From NCBI RefSeq assembly GCF_003054055.1, contig NZ_QBKI01000016.1, positions 1 to 64,000 on the forward strand: DNA of 64,000 nucleotides, in the 5' to 3' direction. This document shows, in pieces, positions 1-9,252 of the stretch. Both the position numbers and the translations under genes were made by a program. Under the pieces are notes generated by a model that saw only the letters and a list, made by a program, of their open reading frames with translations, made no database searches and was not told the DNA's origin. How positions within the stretch are numbered: the stretch's first letter is position 1; every line of letters starts with the position of its first letter. Source of the stretch: Pontibacter mucosus (lineage in GTDB: Bacteria > Bacteroidota > Bacteroidia > Cytophagales > Hymenobacteraceae).

Positions 1-170
1 CGCTCCACCATCTCCTCCAGCCCCGGCTCGTAGATGGGCAGGATGCCCTGGCGCAGGTTGTCTATCTTCTTTTGGTCGATGTCGATGCAGGTCACATCGA
101 TGCCCACCTCGGCAAAGCACGTGCCCGTCACCAGCCCCACGTACCCCGTACCAACTACTGCTATTCTCAT
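1..170 (-). CDS. ugd: UDP-glucose 6-dehydrogenase, N-terminal part (cut by window edge)
   Basis: Only the first 56 or so codons are present; the gene runs off the left edge. The start is the ATG at 168-170 (minus). The protein opens with MRIAVVGTGYVGLVTGTCFA, the Rossmann NAD-binding fingerprint GxGYVGL of the UDP-glucose/GDP-mannose dehydrogenase family, followed by an acidic residue at the end of the second beta strand (DVTCIDID) and a YEPGLEEM segment typical of UDP-glucose dehydrogenases. Known role: NAD-dependent four-electron oxidation of UDP-glucose to UDP-glucuronate, a precursor for acidic exopolysaccharide. It lies at the downstream end of the minus-strand polysaccharide locus. The family call is firm; UDP-glucose as substrate is inferred from the N-terminus alone. 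Confidence 0.85.
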   Translation of the reverse strand, partial: MRIAVVGTGYVGLVTGTCFAEVGIDVTCIDIDQKKIDNLRQGILPIYEPGLEEMVE

Positions 171-232
171 AAGTTCGTTTGTTTTACTATTTCTGTTTGG
201 AGCAAGTACCTCTAGCGAGAGAACTTTCCAAA

Positions 233-240
233 CAAACTTA
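233..240 (-). promoter_or_regulatory. Candidate -7 box upstream of ugd
   Basis: On the minus strand the sequence reads TAAGTTTG, matching the Bacteroidota sigma-ABfr -7 consensus TAnnTTTG, about 60 bases before the ugd ATG. No TTG is seen at the expected -33 position, so this is only a candidate for an internal promoter in the locus. Confidence 0.35.
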
Positions 241-265
241 TGTATAAATGATTAAATATTCTCTT

Positions 266-1462
266 CTAATCCTTCGCAGTCGAGGGCTTCTCAACATCAA
301 TCAGCCCCTTCTTTTGGAGATGCTCCTGATACTCCTGGTAAAGTAATTCCCAAAAATGCTGCTGGTCATAACGCTCTACTATCATGCGACGAGCGTTCGC
401 CTTTAGGTGCAAATATAATACATTGTCTATAAGCAGCCGTTCCATAGCCTCCAGCAGATTCTGCTCGTTCTTTGGCGGAATGATTAGCCCATTTTCTCCC
501 TCCACGATAATCTCATTACAGCCATTTATGTCTGTAACAATACTCGGCAACTCAAAACAGCCCGCCTGCATTGGTACGTTAGGAAACCCTTCTCTGTAGG
601 ATGGAAAAGCAAGCGCATGGCTCAGTGCCAGGTATGGCCGCACCTCGTTCTGGTACCCGACTGACAGAATAGAAGCATTCTGCTCTATTTCCTGCAACGT
701 TTCTGAGGGCAGTGGGTCCAGGTCTTGCTCCAGTGGCCCTACCAGTAATAACTTCACATGCCTATGGCGGGTTTGCAGCGCTTTGAAGGCAGAAACTAAT
801 TCGCGAACACCTTTATCCTTTACCAGCCGGCCAATAAATAAAAAGACAAAGTCATCAGGCTGTATACCTAACTCCTGCCTTAGCTGCTGTACCTGACTTT
901 GCTCCAACGCCTCAGCACTGAAGAAGTGTGTGTTGATGCCATTACTACTTCCATTGCCAATTACCTTCACCTTTTGAGGACTGCAAAAGCCACTCTGAAG
1001 TATAAAATCTTTCAGTACTGTTGAGTTAGGATATACTTTGGTAGCACAGGCATACGTCAGTTTTTCCACAGCGTTTAAGATTTTGCGCGTTACACCGCTG
1101 GTTTCCATCAACGGCAAACCAGCTACTGTATGAAGACGCACTGGCACTCCCGCCAGCATACCACCTAACATGCCAATAATGCCTGCTTTGGGTGTGTGCG
1201 AATGGACAATCTCGGGCTTGTGTTTTTTGCAGAGCCTGTAAAACTGCCACAACGCTTTCAGATCCTGAACAGGCGTGATCTTGCGTGTCATGGGCACCAG
1301 CACATGCTCAGATTGCTGCTCCGCCACCACAGCCTTTGTCTCGGGGCCATCTGCTGAAATCATCAGTGGTTCAAAGCCTTTCAATCGCATATAAGGTAGC
1401 TGTCCGGTAATGAGCTTCTGTAAAGAAAGTGGGACTGTGGTGATTCTAAAAAGCTTTGGCAT
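266..1462 (-). CDS. Glycosyltransferase family 4 protein
   Basis: A 398-residue GT-B fold glycosyltransferase. I chose the ATG at 1460-1462 (MPKLFRITTVPLSL) because the frame stays open further upstream only by reading through two palindromic intergenic repeats (1468-1590), which gives a non-protein-like stretch. Visible features are the N-terminal acceptor-domain segment HSHTPKAGIIG, the nucleotide-binding GRLVKDKGV segment, and the C-terminal SYREGFPNVPMQA region, equivalent to the EX7E motif. This pattern resembles capsule and O-antigen transferases that add a HexNAc to a lipid-linked sugar. Role inferred: cytoplasmic-face transfer of one sugar in repeat-unit assembly. It is separated from the deacetylase gene by a 124-base repeat-filled gap. 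Donor and acceptor are unknown. Confidence 0.88.
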   Translation of the reverse strand: MPKLFRITTVPLSLQKLITGQLPYMRLKGFEPLMISADGPETKAVVAEQQSEHVLVPMTRKITPVQDLKALWQFYRLCKKHKPEIVHSHTPKAGIIGMLGGMLAGVPVRLHTVAGLPLMETSGVTRKILNAVEKLTYACATKVYPNSTVLKDFILQSGFCSPQKVKVIGNGSSNGINTHFFSAEALEQSQVQQLRQELGIQPDDFVFLFIGRLVKDKGVRELVSAFKALQTRHRHVKLLLVGPLEQDLDPLPSETLQEIEQNASILSVGYQNEVRPYLALSHALAFPSYREGFPNVPMQAGCFELPSIVTDINGCNEIIVEGENGLIIPPKNEQNLLEAMERLLIDNVLYLHLKANARRMIVERYDQQHFWELLYQEYQEHLQKKGLIDVEKPSTAKD

Positions 1463-1467
1463 AATTA

Positions 1468-1590
1468 CCCCTCCCCTGCCCTCCCCTAAAAACAGGGGAG
1501 GGTGGAGAAAATATGTTTTCACAAAGTTAGTAATAAAAGCAGCAGGTATATAACTCCCCTCCTTTGACAAGGAGGGGCAGGGGTGGTTAG
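1468..1590. repeat. Pair of GC-rich palindromic repeats in inverted arrangement
   Basis: Two hairpin units lie head to head between the deacetylase and the glycosyltransferase. Unit one has arms CCCTCCCCT (1479-1487) and AGGGGAGGG (1494-1502). Unit two has arms CCCCTCCTT (1556-1564) and AAGGAGGGG (1569-1577), flanked by GGGGTGGTTAG. The second unit recurs near 23.82 kb and 28.39 kb. The arrangement resembles paired REP/BIME elements; the function is unknown. Confidence 0.75.
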
Positions 1591-2606
1591 ATATTGTTAG
1601 TTTTAACATCTGTAACTTCAAAGTTTCCCTCCCGCACATACGCCTGAATCTCCTGCATAGTCATACTCACCATACCGTACTGTTTCTGTAACTGCTTAAA
1701 ATGATGGATGATTACCCGAAGGTCTGCCATACTTTGCTCCGGATAATCCCCAAAATTATGCGGGTGCCACCAAAGGTGATAACACTCCTTTCGCTTGGCT
1801 GCTTCCGTCATTTCTTTTAAAATACGCTGTAGGCGAAGTTTGTCCAAAATAGGTTTGCTGCCGTTCACCGGCCTCAGAAATCTACTTGCTGGTATCGCCA
1901 GAGGCATTCCTTTTACGGGCTGCAGCGATGATAGCGGAAAGGAAGTTCTCTGACCCAGTGGCAAATAGCCATCGCCAGTACGGAAAATCTTGTTCAGAAG
2001 CTTATCTTCTACGGTGTCTTTCCAGAACCAATCTTTTGGGTTGGAGCGTGCGCTTGTTATCCCCTCCTCAAAGCACACCTTCAAATACTCCTGGTTAAAT
2101 TGGTTGCGCGGAAACACCAATGAGACTGGAGCTGGGAGACTTTTAGCGATTGCTATTTGTTTGGCTGCTCTAAGATCCTCTCTAAACTGCTCCAACGTTT
2201 GCCCCTGTGCTTTACAATAGTAATGGCAGTAAGTATGCGTGGCCAACTCCTGGAAAGGAGTTTGGGGTATTTGCTTTACTAGTTCGGGAGCGAAGAAGTT
2301 AGCAGCAAGTGCGCTGTCCTGACCATATAGTTCCATCAAGCGATATGCAGATAGCTGCTTGTTTGTATATGCCGGTTGCTGTGTAGGGTTGTGCTCCTGC
2401 CACTCCTGCCAATTCTCTGCAAAAAGCATACCCACCGTAGCCCAGGTAACATGTACCTCCTCCTTCGCGAAAAGAGTTAGCAACTCTGGCACGATACGAC
2501 GGGTATTGCTAAAGTAGTTCTGTTTTGTTTCCAGCGCTACTTTATCAAAAACGCCCCAATAAAGCTCAAAATCCAGGGAAATGGTGAAGACAGGTTTATT
2601 CTGCAT
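1587..2606 (-). CDS. Polysaccharide deacetylase family protein (NodB-like)
   Basis: 339 residues with the landmarks of carbohydrate esterase family 4: a DFE motif at residues 12-14 (catalytic-base and metal aspartate region), H124 and H128 in ATHTYCHYY (the metal-binding HxxxH), and a late WWHPHNFG block that supplies the other catalytic histidine. There is no signal peptide, so the enzyme probably acts in the cytoplasm on a lipid-linked or nucleotide-linked intermediate, or leaves by another route. Known chemistry of the family: metal-dependent removal of N- or O-acetyl groups from sugars. The start overlaps the stop of the upstream polymerase gene by one base, so the two are translationally coupled. 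A deacetylase in a locus that also encodes a HexNAc dehydrogenase suggests an amino-sugar-containing glycan (inference). Confidence 0.87.
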   Translation of the reverse strand: MQNKPVFTISLDFELYWGVFDKVALETKQNYFSNTRRIVPELLTLFAKEEVHVTWATVGMLFAENWQEWQEHNPTQQPAYTNKQLSAYRLMELYGQDSALAANFFAPELVKQIPQTPFQELATHTYCHYYCKAQGQTLEQFREDLRAAKQIAIAKSLPAPVSLVFPRNQFNQEYLKVCFEEGITSARSNPKDWFWKDTVEDKLLNKIFRTGDGYLPLGQRTSFPLSSLQPVKGMPLAIPASRFLRPVNGSKPILDKLRLQRILKEMTEAAKRKECYHLWWHPHNFGDYPEQSMADLRVIIHHFKQLQKQYGMVSMTMQEIQAYVREGNFEVTDVKTNNI

Positions 2607-3817
2607 TAGACTAAGCGTAAGCGTTTACGTGGCACATTAGTAATTGCTTCTCCTTCTTTTGTAATACCCATTTTCTTCAGCTGCTTATATTCCATAAAGG
2701 CCATAATTACAAAAAAGAAAAAATACATTACCATGCTCTTCTGCCGCATTGCAATACCTAAGTTAGACATCACAAAAGAAAGCGCTACAGACGAAGAGAT
2801 AAAAATTACTAAGCTCATTTTTACTAATGAGGAAGAACTTTTTAAGAAGGGAATAAAATCTTTATCTACAATCTTTAATGCTAAAAGCAAATAGATTAGA
2901 TTTTCAAAAGACACAAATACTCCTAATGCACCTGGAGCATCTACAAATAAAGGTCTAAACCAGAAGGTAAAGAGTTTGAGAGGGAGAGGGTAATTATTTA
3001 TATCAACTCCTGAGCCAGCACTACTTAGGCCTTCAGCTCTTTTGGTAGCAAATCTATCAAAACTTCCTGTCAAATCATCTTCGTTCAAATTAGCAACAGC
3101 TAATATTTGATCAGACAACATTAAAACAGCAGCAGTAAATGCAGCATAAACAAGAAGTTTACGATATAGAGGTACCTTTTCTCTACCTGTAAAATATCCA
3201 ATAATAGCTCCAATCCCTAAAAACATAAACATATGAGGGCGGATCATGAACACAATAGTAGAGCCTAATAACATTGCAAACAACCGTTTCATAGGAAACT
3301 GCATTGAGTAAGCAAAAAGACTTATACCAAGAAATATAAGGGAACCTTTACCCAATGATGAGGTCCAAAAGTGCATATTAGGTAGGAAGAGTAAAATCAA
3401 AAGCAAATCATACCCCCATACTTGCAGTTTTAGCTTGATATTTTCTCGAAAAAAAATATAAAAATGAACAAAACCTATATAGCCAAACCATGCGAATATA
3501 AGCATTGCCATTTCATAATTAAAACTTAAAGTATTTGTAAAAGGATAGGCAACAAATCGAATAAAGTTTGTACCGGTAGTCAATAAGTAAAACCAATTGC
3601 CATCCCAATACCCAGATGCCGACCTCTCAAAATAGTTGATAGAATCTGATCTATTAAATAGTGTATAAGTATAATATACTCCCCAAAAAAGGATATGATA
3701 AAAGTAGAGCCTATTCATCAGGGAAATAGAGAAGAAGGAAAACTTCTTCCTATAGCTCTTAAGAATAGCTTGGTTGATTACGAAGAGCAAAAAAAATAAT
3801 ATTATCGCACCGATCAT
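2606..3817 (-). CDS. Polytopic membrane protein, probable Wzy-type polysaccharide polymerase
   Basis: 403 residues, very hydrophobic, with about ten predicted membrane segments starting at residue 1. There is a loop with NMHFWTSSLGKGSL around residues 145-160, a conserved MIRPHMFMFL segment near 190, and a large extracytoplasmic loop (FDRFATKRAEGLSSAGSGV) near 255-275. This topology and the RPH motif are typical of the poorly conserved O-antigen/EPS polymerase and EpsG-like proteins. The position between sugar transferases and a one-base overlap with the deacetylase gene fit that role. No other polymerase candidate exists in the locus. The assignment rests on topology and context, since Wzy proteins lack a strong signature. 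The gene is AT-rich compared with the 20-64 kb part. Confidence 0.65.
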   Translation of the reverse strand: MIGAIILFFLLFVINQAILKSYRKKFSFFSISLMNRLYFYHILFWGVYYTYTLFNRSDSINYFERSASGYWDGNWFYLLTTGTNFIRFVAYPFTNTLSFNYEMAMLIFAWFGYIGFVHFYIFFRENIKLKLQVWGYDLLLILLFLPNMHFWTSSLGKGSLIFLGISLFAYSMQFPMKRLFAMLLGSTIVFMIRPHMFMFLGIGAIIGYFTGREKVPLYRKLLVYAAFTAAVLMLSDQILAVANLNEDDLTGSFDRFATKRAEGLSSAGSGVDINNYPLPLKLFTFWFRPLFVDAPGALGVFVSFENLIYLLLALKIVDKDFIPFLKSSSSLVKMSLVIFISSSVALSFVMSNLGIAMRQKSMVMYFFFFVIMAFMEYKQLKKMGITKEGEAITNVPRKRLRLV

Positions 3818-3823
3818 TCCTGT

Positions 3824-4786
3824 CTAAAACAATTCCATATCTCCTAACGAATAACCCCAGTTATTCTGTCTGCTAAGTTCATCAAATACTTCAGCCTGCA
3901 AATTCACATTACGCAGTGTAATGATCGGGCCTTTGTCTATGACAGGTAGCAGGCCCATGCCAGGGTAAACACCACTTGTCAGTTCAAAGTGCCTTCCCGA
4001 AGCAGAAGTCAGGAAACAGGAATTGCTAATCTCCTTAAATGAATCTGCCAACGCGCTTTTACCTTTGCTATCAAAAGCCTTCTCATCTATGAGCAGGTCC
4101 ACCACCCGCATCTCCTGTCCAAAGCTGTGAGGCTTGATACGGTAGAAAAGTACATAGGACTTATAATCAGATAGGAAGTAATAATCAAACAGCGGGTTAT
4201 TCTGGTAGCGCCATTGAACGTAAACAGAGCTCAGATGAGTCAGTACTTTTCCGTCTCCCGCAACTGGGTTGGTAAGCTGTGGCAGGAGACCTGCCAGCTT
4301 TTGCCAGTCCTTTGTGGGAGCTTCGGGCACTATATGTCGCTTATAAGCAAAAGGGTTTACCTTCAGCTTCAATGCCATCTGCCCCATTTCGATCCACCCC
4401 ATTTTCAGGTAACCAGGCTTGCTGCTTTCGTTGGGAGTATTATAAACTAAGTCTATTCCACTTTCTTTTGCGTCCGCCAGCCCTTTCAATGTTAATTTCT
4501 TAAAAATCCCTTTCCCCTGAAAATTTGGGTGCGTGGCCGTATCTACAGCTCGGATTGCCTGCAGTACTTGCCCTTTATACACCCACTGCCATCTCAGAAA
4601 AGCCCTTACCCCAACTACCTGCCCGTCTGTTTCCGCCACCAGCACCGGTGAGGCCCCATGTGGGTTCTCCACATGCTTCCAATTCCACAAGCGCTCTGAC
4701 TTCTGGATTAGCCCTTCTCCCAAGGAAGACTTCAATAGTTCTACAATCGCTGGTATGTCCGCTTCTGTTCCTTTTCTTATTTGCAT
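3824..4786 (-). CDS. GNAT-family N-acetyltransferase
   Basis: 320 residues. The N-terminal half is a GNAT domain: MQIRKGTEADIPAIVELLKS opens it, VLVAETDGQVVGVRAF gives the central beta strands, and ATHPNFQGKGIFKKLT (residues about 88-103) is the acetyl-CoA-binding motif A with the Q/RxxGxG/A loop (QGKGIF). The C-terminal 150 residues form a second alpha/beta region seen in surface-glycan loci of Bacteroidota. Likely role: acetylation of an amino sugar or another amine during glycan synthesis (inference from location; the substrate is not readable). It starts 26 bases after the upstream glycosyltransferase and ends 6 bases before the polymerase start, consistent with one operon. Confidence 0.8.
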   Translation of the reverse strand: MQIRKGTEADIPAIVELLKSSLGEGLIQKSERLWNWKHVENPHGASPVLVAETDGQVVGVRAFLRWQWVYKGQVLQAIRAVDTATHPNFQGKGIFKKLTLKGLADAKESGIDLVYNTPNESSKPGYLKMGWIEMGQMALKLKVNPFAYKRHIVPEAPTKDWQKLAGLLPQLTNPVAGDGKVLTHLSSVYVQWRYQNNPLFDYYFLSDYKSYVLFYRIKPHSFGQEMRVVDLLIDEKAFDSKGKSALADSFKEISNSCFLTSASGRHFELTSGVYPGMGLLPVIDKGPIITLRNVNLQAEVFDELSRQNNWGYSLGDMELF

Positions 4787-4812
4787 GGTGCATGCTCTTT
4801 ATCCACCTACCC

Positions 4813-6000
4813 TTAGCCTCTCTCCTCCTTTAAATACAAATATAGCTCTTCCAGCTGCTTTGTCATTTTATCTATGCTGAAATCAGCTTGTACACGCGCG
4901 CGAGCACCTGCTGCGAGGGTTGCACGCAGCTCCTTGTTTTGCAGAAGCTGCACGCCGTAATCAGCCAGCTTCATATAGTCATCTGCTTCGCAGAGCAAGC
5001 CGCTTTTACCATCTTCGACCACTTCTCCTACACCGCCTGCTTTGGTGCTGATCACGGCGCACCCACAGCTCATGGCTTCAAGTAAGGCTATGGGAAGTCC
5101 TTCAAATATAGAGGACATCATGTAGATGTTTATAGCGCTGAAGTATGGCTTTACATCGGTTTTTAGGCCAGGCATGTGCAGGCGTTCTTCAATACCTAGT
5201 GCCTTTCTCTTAGCTAATAGCTCTTCCTTCAGCGGGCCGTCCCCAACTATAATGAAATGCGCCTCGGGCACTCTTTTCAGAATATCCGCTGTGATCTCCA
5301 TCCATACATCTAGACGCTTCTGGAAGCGGAAAACAGAGACGGTACCGATAACAAGTGCATTTGCTGATATGCCTAGGTCCTGTCGAATCTGCTGGCCGGC
5401 CTGCTCGTCTCGCACAAAGTGCGCTGTATTCACGCCATTCAAAATGTTAAGCAAATAGGGTTTCTGTACTTTCTTGTTTAAGTTGTCTTGCTGCACAACT
5501 GGCAAAAAGAGTTCCTCAAAATTGGTTCCGGCATTTTTACGAATAGATTGCTGTACGTCATCCGATACAGCTACAGCAGCGTCCTGCCAACTAAAGCTAA
5601 GTTTGTTCAGCCAGTACGTTATCTTATTGTATCGTTCCCACTTGTTATGTTCTGTATAAACAACTGGCACTCCTGTATTCTTACCTACCAGTCTAGCAAT
5701 TACACCGGCCCAAGGCAAATGACTGTGGATTACGTCGATCTGATGCTCCTGCACGTAGCGACTGATTTCTCTTACTCTCAGAAACATCTGCAGATTGCTC
5801 TTTGCCTTAAAGCAAACCACTTGTGAACCTAATACTTCTATCGCAGGCACCATTTGGTTTTTCCAAGGAAGAAAATAAGCAAAATGAAAATCAAATTGCT
5901 CCCGGTCATGCACCTTAAGCGTTTCTGGTAGGAGCATTTCGGCTCCGCCTCTGCCTAAAGATTTGATCAGGTGAAGAATTTTAATTTTATGGTTTGACAC
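4813..6000 (-). CDS. Glycosyltransferase family 4 protein
   Basis: 395 residues, starting at a GTG codon (5998-6000); no ATG occurs before the conserved KIKILHLIKSLGRGGAE opening, so GTG is required. That opening is the GGAE donor-side motif at the N-terminus of many GT4 enzymes. Other landmarks are IHSHLPWAGVIAR, the UDP-sugar domain segment VSVFRFQKRLDVW, and SSIFEGLPIALLEAM with both EX7E glutamates. Role: transfer of one sugar to the lipid-linked repeat unit on the cytoplasmic face. A 62-base gap separates it from the upstream transferase gene. The specific linkage cannot be read. Confidence 0.88.
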   Translation of the reverse strand: MSNHKIKILHLIKSLGRGGAEMLLPETLKVHDREQFDFHFAYFLPWKNQMVPAIEVLGSQVVCFKAKSNLQMFLRVREISRYVQEHQIDVIHSHLPWAGVIARLVGKNTGVPVVYTEHNKWERYNKITYWLNKLSFSWQDAAVAVSDDVQQSIRKNAGTNFEELFLPVVQQDNLNKKVQKPYLLNILNGVNTAHFVRDEQAGQQIRQDLGISANALVIGTVSVFRFQKRLDVWMEITADILKRVPEAHFIIVGDGPLKEELLAKRKALGIEERLHMPGLKTDVKPYFSAINIYMMSSIFEGLPIALLEAMSCGCAVISTKAGGVGEVVEDGKSGLLCEADDYMKLADYGVQLLQNKELRATLAAGARARVQADFSIDKMTKQLEELYLYLKEERG

Positions 6001-6062
6001 GTACAGCTCTACTTTCTATAATTATGATAAGCAATACCAGGATACAAAGGTATAGGTGCAAT

Positions 6063-7169
6063 TTAAGACAAACTATGTCGCTCAATAATCTTCCTATAGG
6101 CTTCCTTAAATCTTACCGCTATTTGTGAATTCATGTATTCTTTAGTAACAAGATAAAATGCATTATAAATCTTTTGATTGACTATCTCCCCCCCGTTTAA
6201 AACTTCATGTACAGCTTTAATAAAACCTGATTTGTCATCTTTTTGAATTAGCCAACCTGTTTCACTATTCACTACTTCACTAATTCCTCCTACATTATTC
6301 GCAATAACAGGTGTCTTGCAATACATCGCCTCTAATATTACAGCAGGTAAACCTTCAATTAAACTTGGCATAAGGAAAGCTTCGGCATGTTGCAAAACTT
6401 GCAGCACATCATTTCGATAACCAGCAAATAGAATTCGACCTTTACTAGATAATCCTGAAACCTTACTTTCCAATTCTGTTCGTAAACGGCCATCTCCAAT
6501 TACCATCAGAAAAACAGTTGGATCATTTTTAGCTACAGCATCAAAAATATCAATGAGGGTTTCATGATTTTTCTCAGGTACTAAGCTGCCAATATTGACA
6601 AGGACCCTGTAGTTACTAAAAATACTCATAAGATCACTAGGTGGCTCAGATGCGGTATTCTGTTCCTCAACCCCTATTGGTATTGTTGTAATTCTTGAAA
6701 CTGGAAATTTGAATGTTTTTATAAAGTCCTTTTCACAAAGTTGACTTACTGATACAACTGCTTCTACTTGATTCACAAAGAAGCGATTTAAAAGGTACTT
6801 AGGTTTAGTGTCTATAAAATCACCCATTTTATTGGCATTCCTGAAAACTACAGGTGTATCCCATTTGTAAAACAGCTTACTTAAAATGGCAAACTTCAAA
6901 GTATCACCTGCATTTGCCTGTATTAGATCTGGCTGCTCACGTTTTACTAATTCAGCGAACGTTTTCCAAGCTTTAAAATCCCAAAGTCTCTTATTTAAGG
7001 GTCTTTTTAAATGACTGATCTTTCCTGTGAAGGGAAGTTCGGAAGTACCCTCAAACACTGAAATCAGGTGAACGGTTACACCTGATTCTTCTAAATGATT
7101 TGAAAGTTGTGATGCAAATATTTCGGCACCTCTAAGTTGAGGCTTCTGTAATAGCTGTAGAACCTTCAT
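6063..7169 (-). CDS. Glycosyltransferase family 4 protein
   Basis: 368 residues with a GT-B fold. Landmarks: MKVLQLLQKPQLRGAEIFAS at the N-terminus (RGAE in place of GGAE), a central NIGSLVPEKNHETLI strand-turn of the donor domain, and PSLIEGLPAVILEAM with the EX7E pair, followed by NNVGGISEVV. It overlaps the upstream gene by four bases (ATGA), indicating translational coupling. Probable function: one step in assembly of the polysaccharide repeat unit. Base composition is clearly AT-rich. The sugar specificity is unknown. Confidence 0.88.
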   Translation of the reverse strand: MKVLQLLQKPQLRGAEIFASQLSNHLEESGVTVHLISVFEGTSELPFTGKISHLKRPLNKRLWDFKAWKTFAELVKREQPDLIQANAGDTLKFAILSKLFYKWDTPVVFRNANKMGDFIDTKPKYLLNRFFVNQVEAVVSVSQLCEKDFIKTFKFPVSRITTIPIGVEEQNTASEPPSDLMSIFSNYRVLVNIGSLVPEKNHETLIDIFDAVAKNDPTVFLMVIGDGRLRTELESKVSGLSSKGRILFAGYRNDVLQVLQHAEAFLMPSLIEGLPAVILEAMYCKTPVIANNVGGISEVVNSETGWLIQKDDKSGFIKAVHEVLNGGEIVNQKIYNAFYLVTKEYMNSQIAVRFKEAYRKIIERHSLS

Positions 7170-8296
7170 CTATTTTGTTTCTTCAATAATCTAGAATATA
7201 GATGCTCGTGCTGTTCTGCAACTACATCAATATTAAACTTCTTTATAGCTACATTGTGCGCTTTTAATCCCATTTTAGTTGCTTCATTATAGTTATTGTA
7301 AACCCAAAGCATCTGCTTAGCTAGATCAGTAGAATCAAACAAATTAAATAGTTTTGCTAATTCACCATTGCCGACCTGCTCCTCAATTACAGGGATCTTA
7401 GTAGCAACAATTGGTTTTGCAGCAAACATTGCTTCTACTAATGCCCCTCCTTGCCCTTCGTAGTGCGAAGGGAACACAAAACAATGCGCTTTTTGCAATA
7501 GTGATGGTACATCCTCCCTCGTACCCAAAAATTCAAAATGTTTAACTAAAGCAAGTTCTTTGACTTTGTGCGTGAACAAAGATTTATCAGGACCATCACC
7601 GGCTACCAATACCTTAAAATTCATATTACCTTTTTGTTTTAGAATATTTGCAGCGTTAATTAGCTCTAAATAACCTTTACGTTTAAGTAATCTAGCTACA
7701 GCAAGAAAAATAAAAGGTTCATCTGTGATTTCAGGATGCTTTATAGAGAAATTATTTGTAATTCTTCCGCGATAGATAACAGTGATTTTATTAGGATTAA
7801 TATGAAGAGCTTTTGCATTTGTAACAGCAATACTATTTGTGATTGAAGTAAAGTGCGAAGCACTTCTTGCCGTTAGCCTATCTATTAACTTGTATATGTT
7901 TAGCTTAAAATTTTCATTTGATGTCTGTTGTTGATATCTTTCGACTGCATAAGAATCATTTACAAATGATCCAATGTGAAGGTTTTTTGTCTTGTAGAAA
8001 GCAACCCTTGTCAGTAATTCCGCTTTAAATAAGTTTGCATGAATTAATGCAGGTTCGAGCTCATTAACAACAGACCTGATTTTACTTATCCCTTTGAGTA
8101 GCCAAAATCTACCGGTTAAGTCTAACTCTATTACTTCTATCCCTTTTGAGATACATATAGTTTTTAAATCAGCATTTTTTGAAAATAGAGTGCATATTAC
8201 AGGCCGGTAGTTTTTTAACCTAGAGGCTATCTCTATAATACTTTTTTCAGCACCACCTACTTGAAGTGTATCTATAATAAATAAGATAGTTTGCAT
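7166..8296 (-). CDS. Glycosyltransferase family 4 protein
   Basis: 376 residues. The N-terminus ILFIIDTLQVGGAEKSIIEI is the standard GGAEK opening of GT4 enzymes. The donor domain shows VARLLKRKGYLELI and SHYEGQGGALVEAM, where the EX7E glutamates are present with a glycine-rich insertion typical of a subset of the family. Its start codon touches the stop of the upstream GT2 gene (one-base overlap) and its stop overlaps the next GT4 start by four bases, so three transferase genes are coupled. Inferred role: repeat-unit assembly at the inner face of the membrane. Confidence 0.88.
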   Translation of the reverse strand: MQTILFIIDTLQVGGAEKSIIEIASRLKNYRPVICTLFSKNADLKTICISKGIEVIELDLTGRFWLLKGISKIRSVVNELEPALIHANLFKAELLTRVAFYKTKNLHIGSFVNDSYAVERYQQQTSNENFKLNIYKLIDRLTARSASHFTSITNSIAVTNAKALHINPNKITVIYRGRITNNFSIKHPEITDEPFIFLAVARLLKRKGYLELINAANILKQKGNMNFKVLVAGDGPDKSLFTHKVKELALVKHFEFLGTREDVPSLLQKAHCFVFPSHYEGQGGALVEAMFAAKPIVATKIPVIEEQVGNGELAKLFNLFDSTDLAKQMLWVYNNYNEATKMGLKAHNVAIKKFNIDVVAEQHEHLYSRLLKKQNR

Positions 8297-9222
8297 TATA
8301 GAGATGTAGCTCTTTTGAGAAATTTAAAAGTTGCTTTTGCAAGGAATGATTTTCTTTCAGTAGCCATGTGCATATAGATCTGCCATAAAGCAACTTTAAA
8401 ATCCTTATGGATGATATTCTGTGCTAATAAGTTTAATGCTCTTTCATTATAGCCATACACATAGCTTTGCACTGCCATTTTTAATACGAAAGTATCATGT
8501 ACTTTAGCTTCTTTTAATAAAAGGTGTCTATACTTTTCGTACTGTCGGCCAAAAGCTAGAACAGCTCTTTCAGGATTATATACTCTTTCACCTGAGTGAT
8601 GATGCACCTTCACTAATGGCTTAGAAACTACATCAAAGTTAGTATACTGGCAAACTTGAGTAAGAAAATCCCAATCCTGACCAGCAGGCATGTTAGGATC
8701 GAATTGAATGCTGTGATCTTTTATCACAGATCTTTTAATCATCAAGAAAGGGGTACCAGCTCCAATTCTATTTTTAAGCAATAAGTCTTGTAATATATTG
8801 CCCTTTAAATTTGGTACCCACTCGTTGTATTTAATGCCATCTCTGAAATCTATTCTTCCACAACTTACAACACCTAAATTTTCGACACCGCTAGATTTAA
8901 AACAATTGACCTGAAGAGTTACCTTGTCAGCCATATACTCATCATCAGAATCTAAAAAAGTTATATAATCACCATTAGATTCTGTTATTCCTTTATTTCT
9001 TGCTACACAGGCACCTTGATTTCTTTCAAGCTTGTAATATTTTATTCGAGCATCTTTGCTAATAAAGTCTTCCACTACTTGCTGCGTATTATCATTCGAA
9101 GCGTCATCAACAATTAGTAATTCCCAGTTACTATAGGTTTGATTTAACACACTCTCAACAGCTCTAGTTAACATGCTTTCCCTGTTGTGAGTTGGCATAA
9201 CAATAGAAACTAGTTCTTCCAT
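8296..9222 (-). CDS. Glycosyltransferase family 2 protein
   Basis: 308 residues with a GT-A fold. The N-terminus VSIVMPTHNRESMLTRAVES gives the first nucleotide-binding strand, LLIVDDASNDNT holds the first aspartates, and FLDSDDEY (about residues 89-96) is the DxD metal site. GAGTPFLMIKRSV and the PAGQDWDFL segment near residue 180 are the acceptor-side features of this branch. The C-terminal 90 residues are helical, without clear membrane segments. It lies 30 bases downstream of a GT4 gene and overlaps the next one by a base. It probably adds one sugar of the repeat unit; the donor is not identifiable. Confidence 0.87.
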   Translation of the reverse strand: MEELVSIVMPTHNRESMLTRAVESVLNQTYSNWELLIVDDASNDNTQQVVEDFISKDARIKYYKLERNQGACVARNKGITESNGDYITFLDSDDEYMADKVTLQVNCFKSSGVENLGVVSCGRIDFRDGIKYNEWVPNLKGNILQDLLLKNRIGAGTPFLMIKRSVIKDHSIQFDPNMPAGQDWDFLTQVCQYTNFDVVSKPLVKVHHHSGERVYNPERAVLAFGRQYEKYRHLLLKEAKVHDTFVLKMAVQSYVYGYNERALNLLAQNIIHKDFKVALWQIYMHMATERKSFLAKATFKFLKRATSL

Positions 9223-9252
9223 AAAATTACATATTATAGTTCAGTTGGAGTT

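Noticed and set aside
1463..1639. N-terminal extension of the first glycosyltransferase
   Set aside because: The extra 59 codons are translated palindromic repeats and overlap the end of the deacetylase gene.
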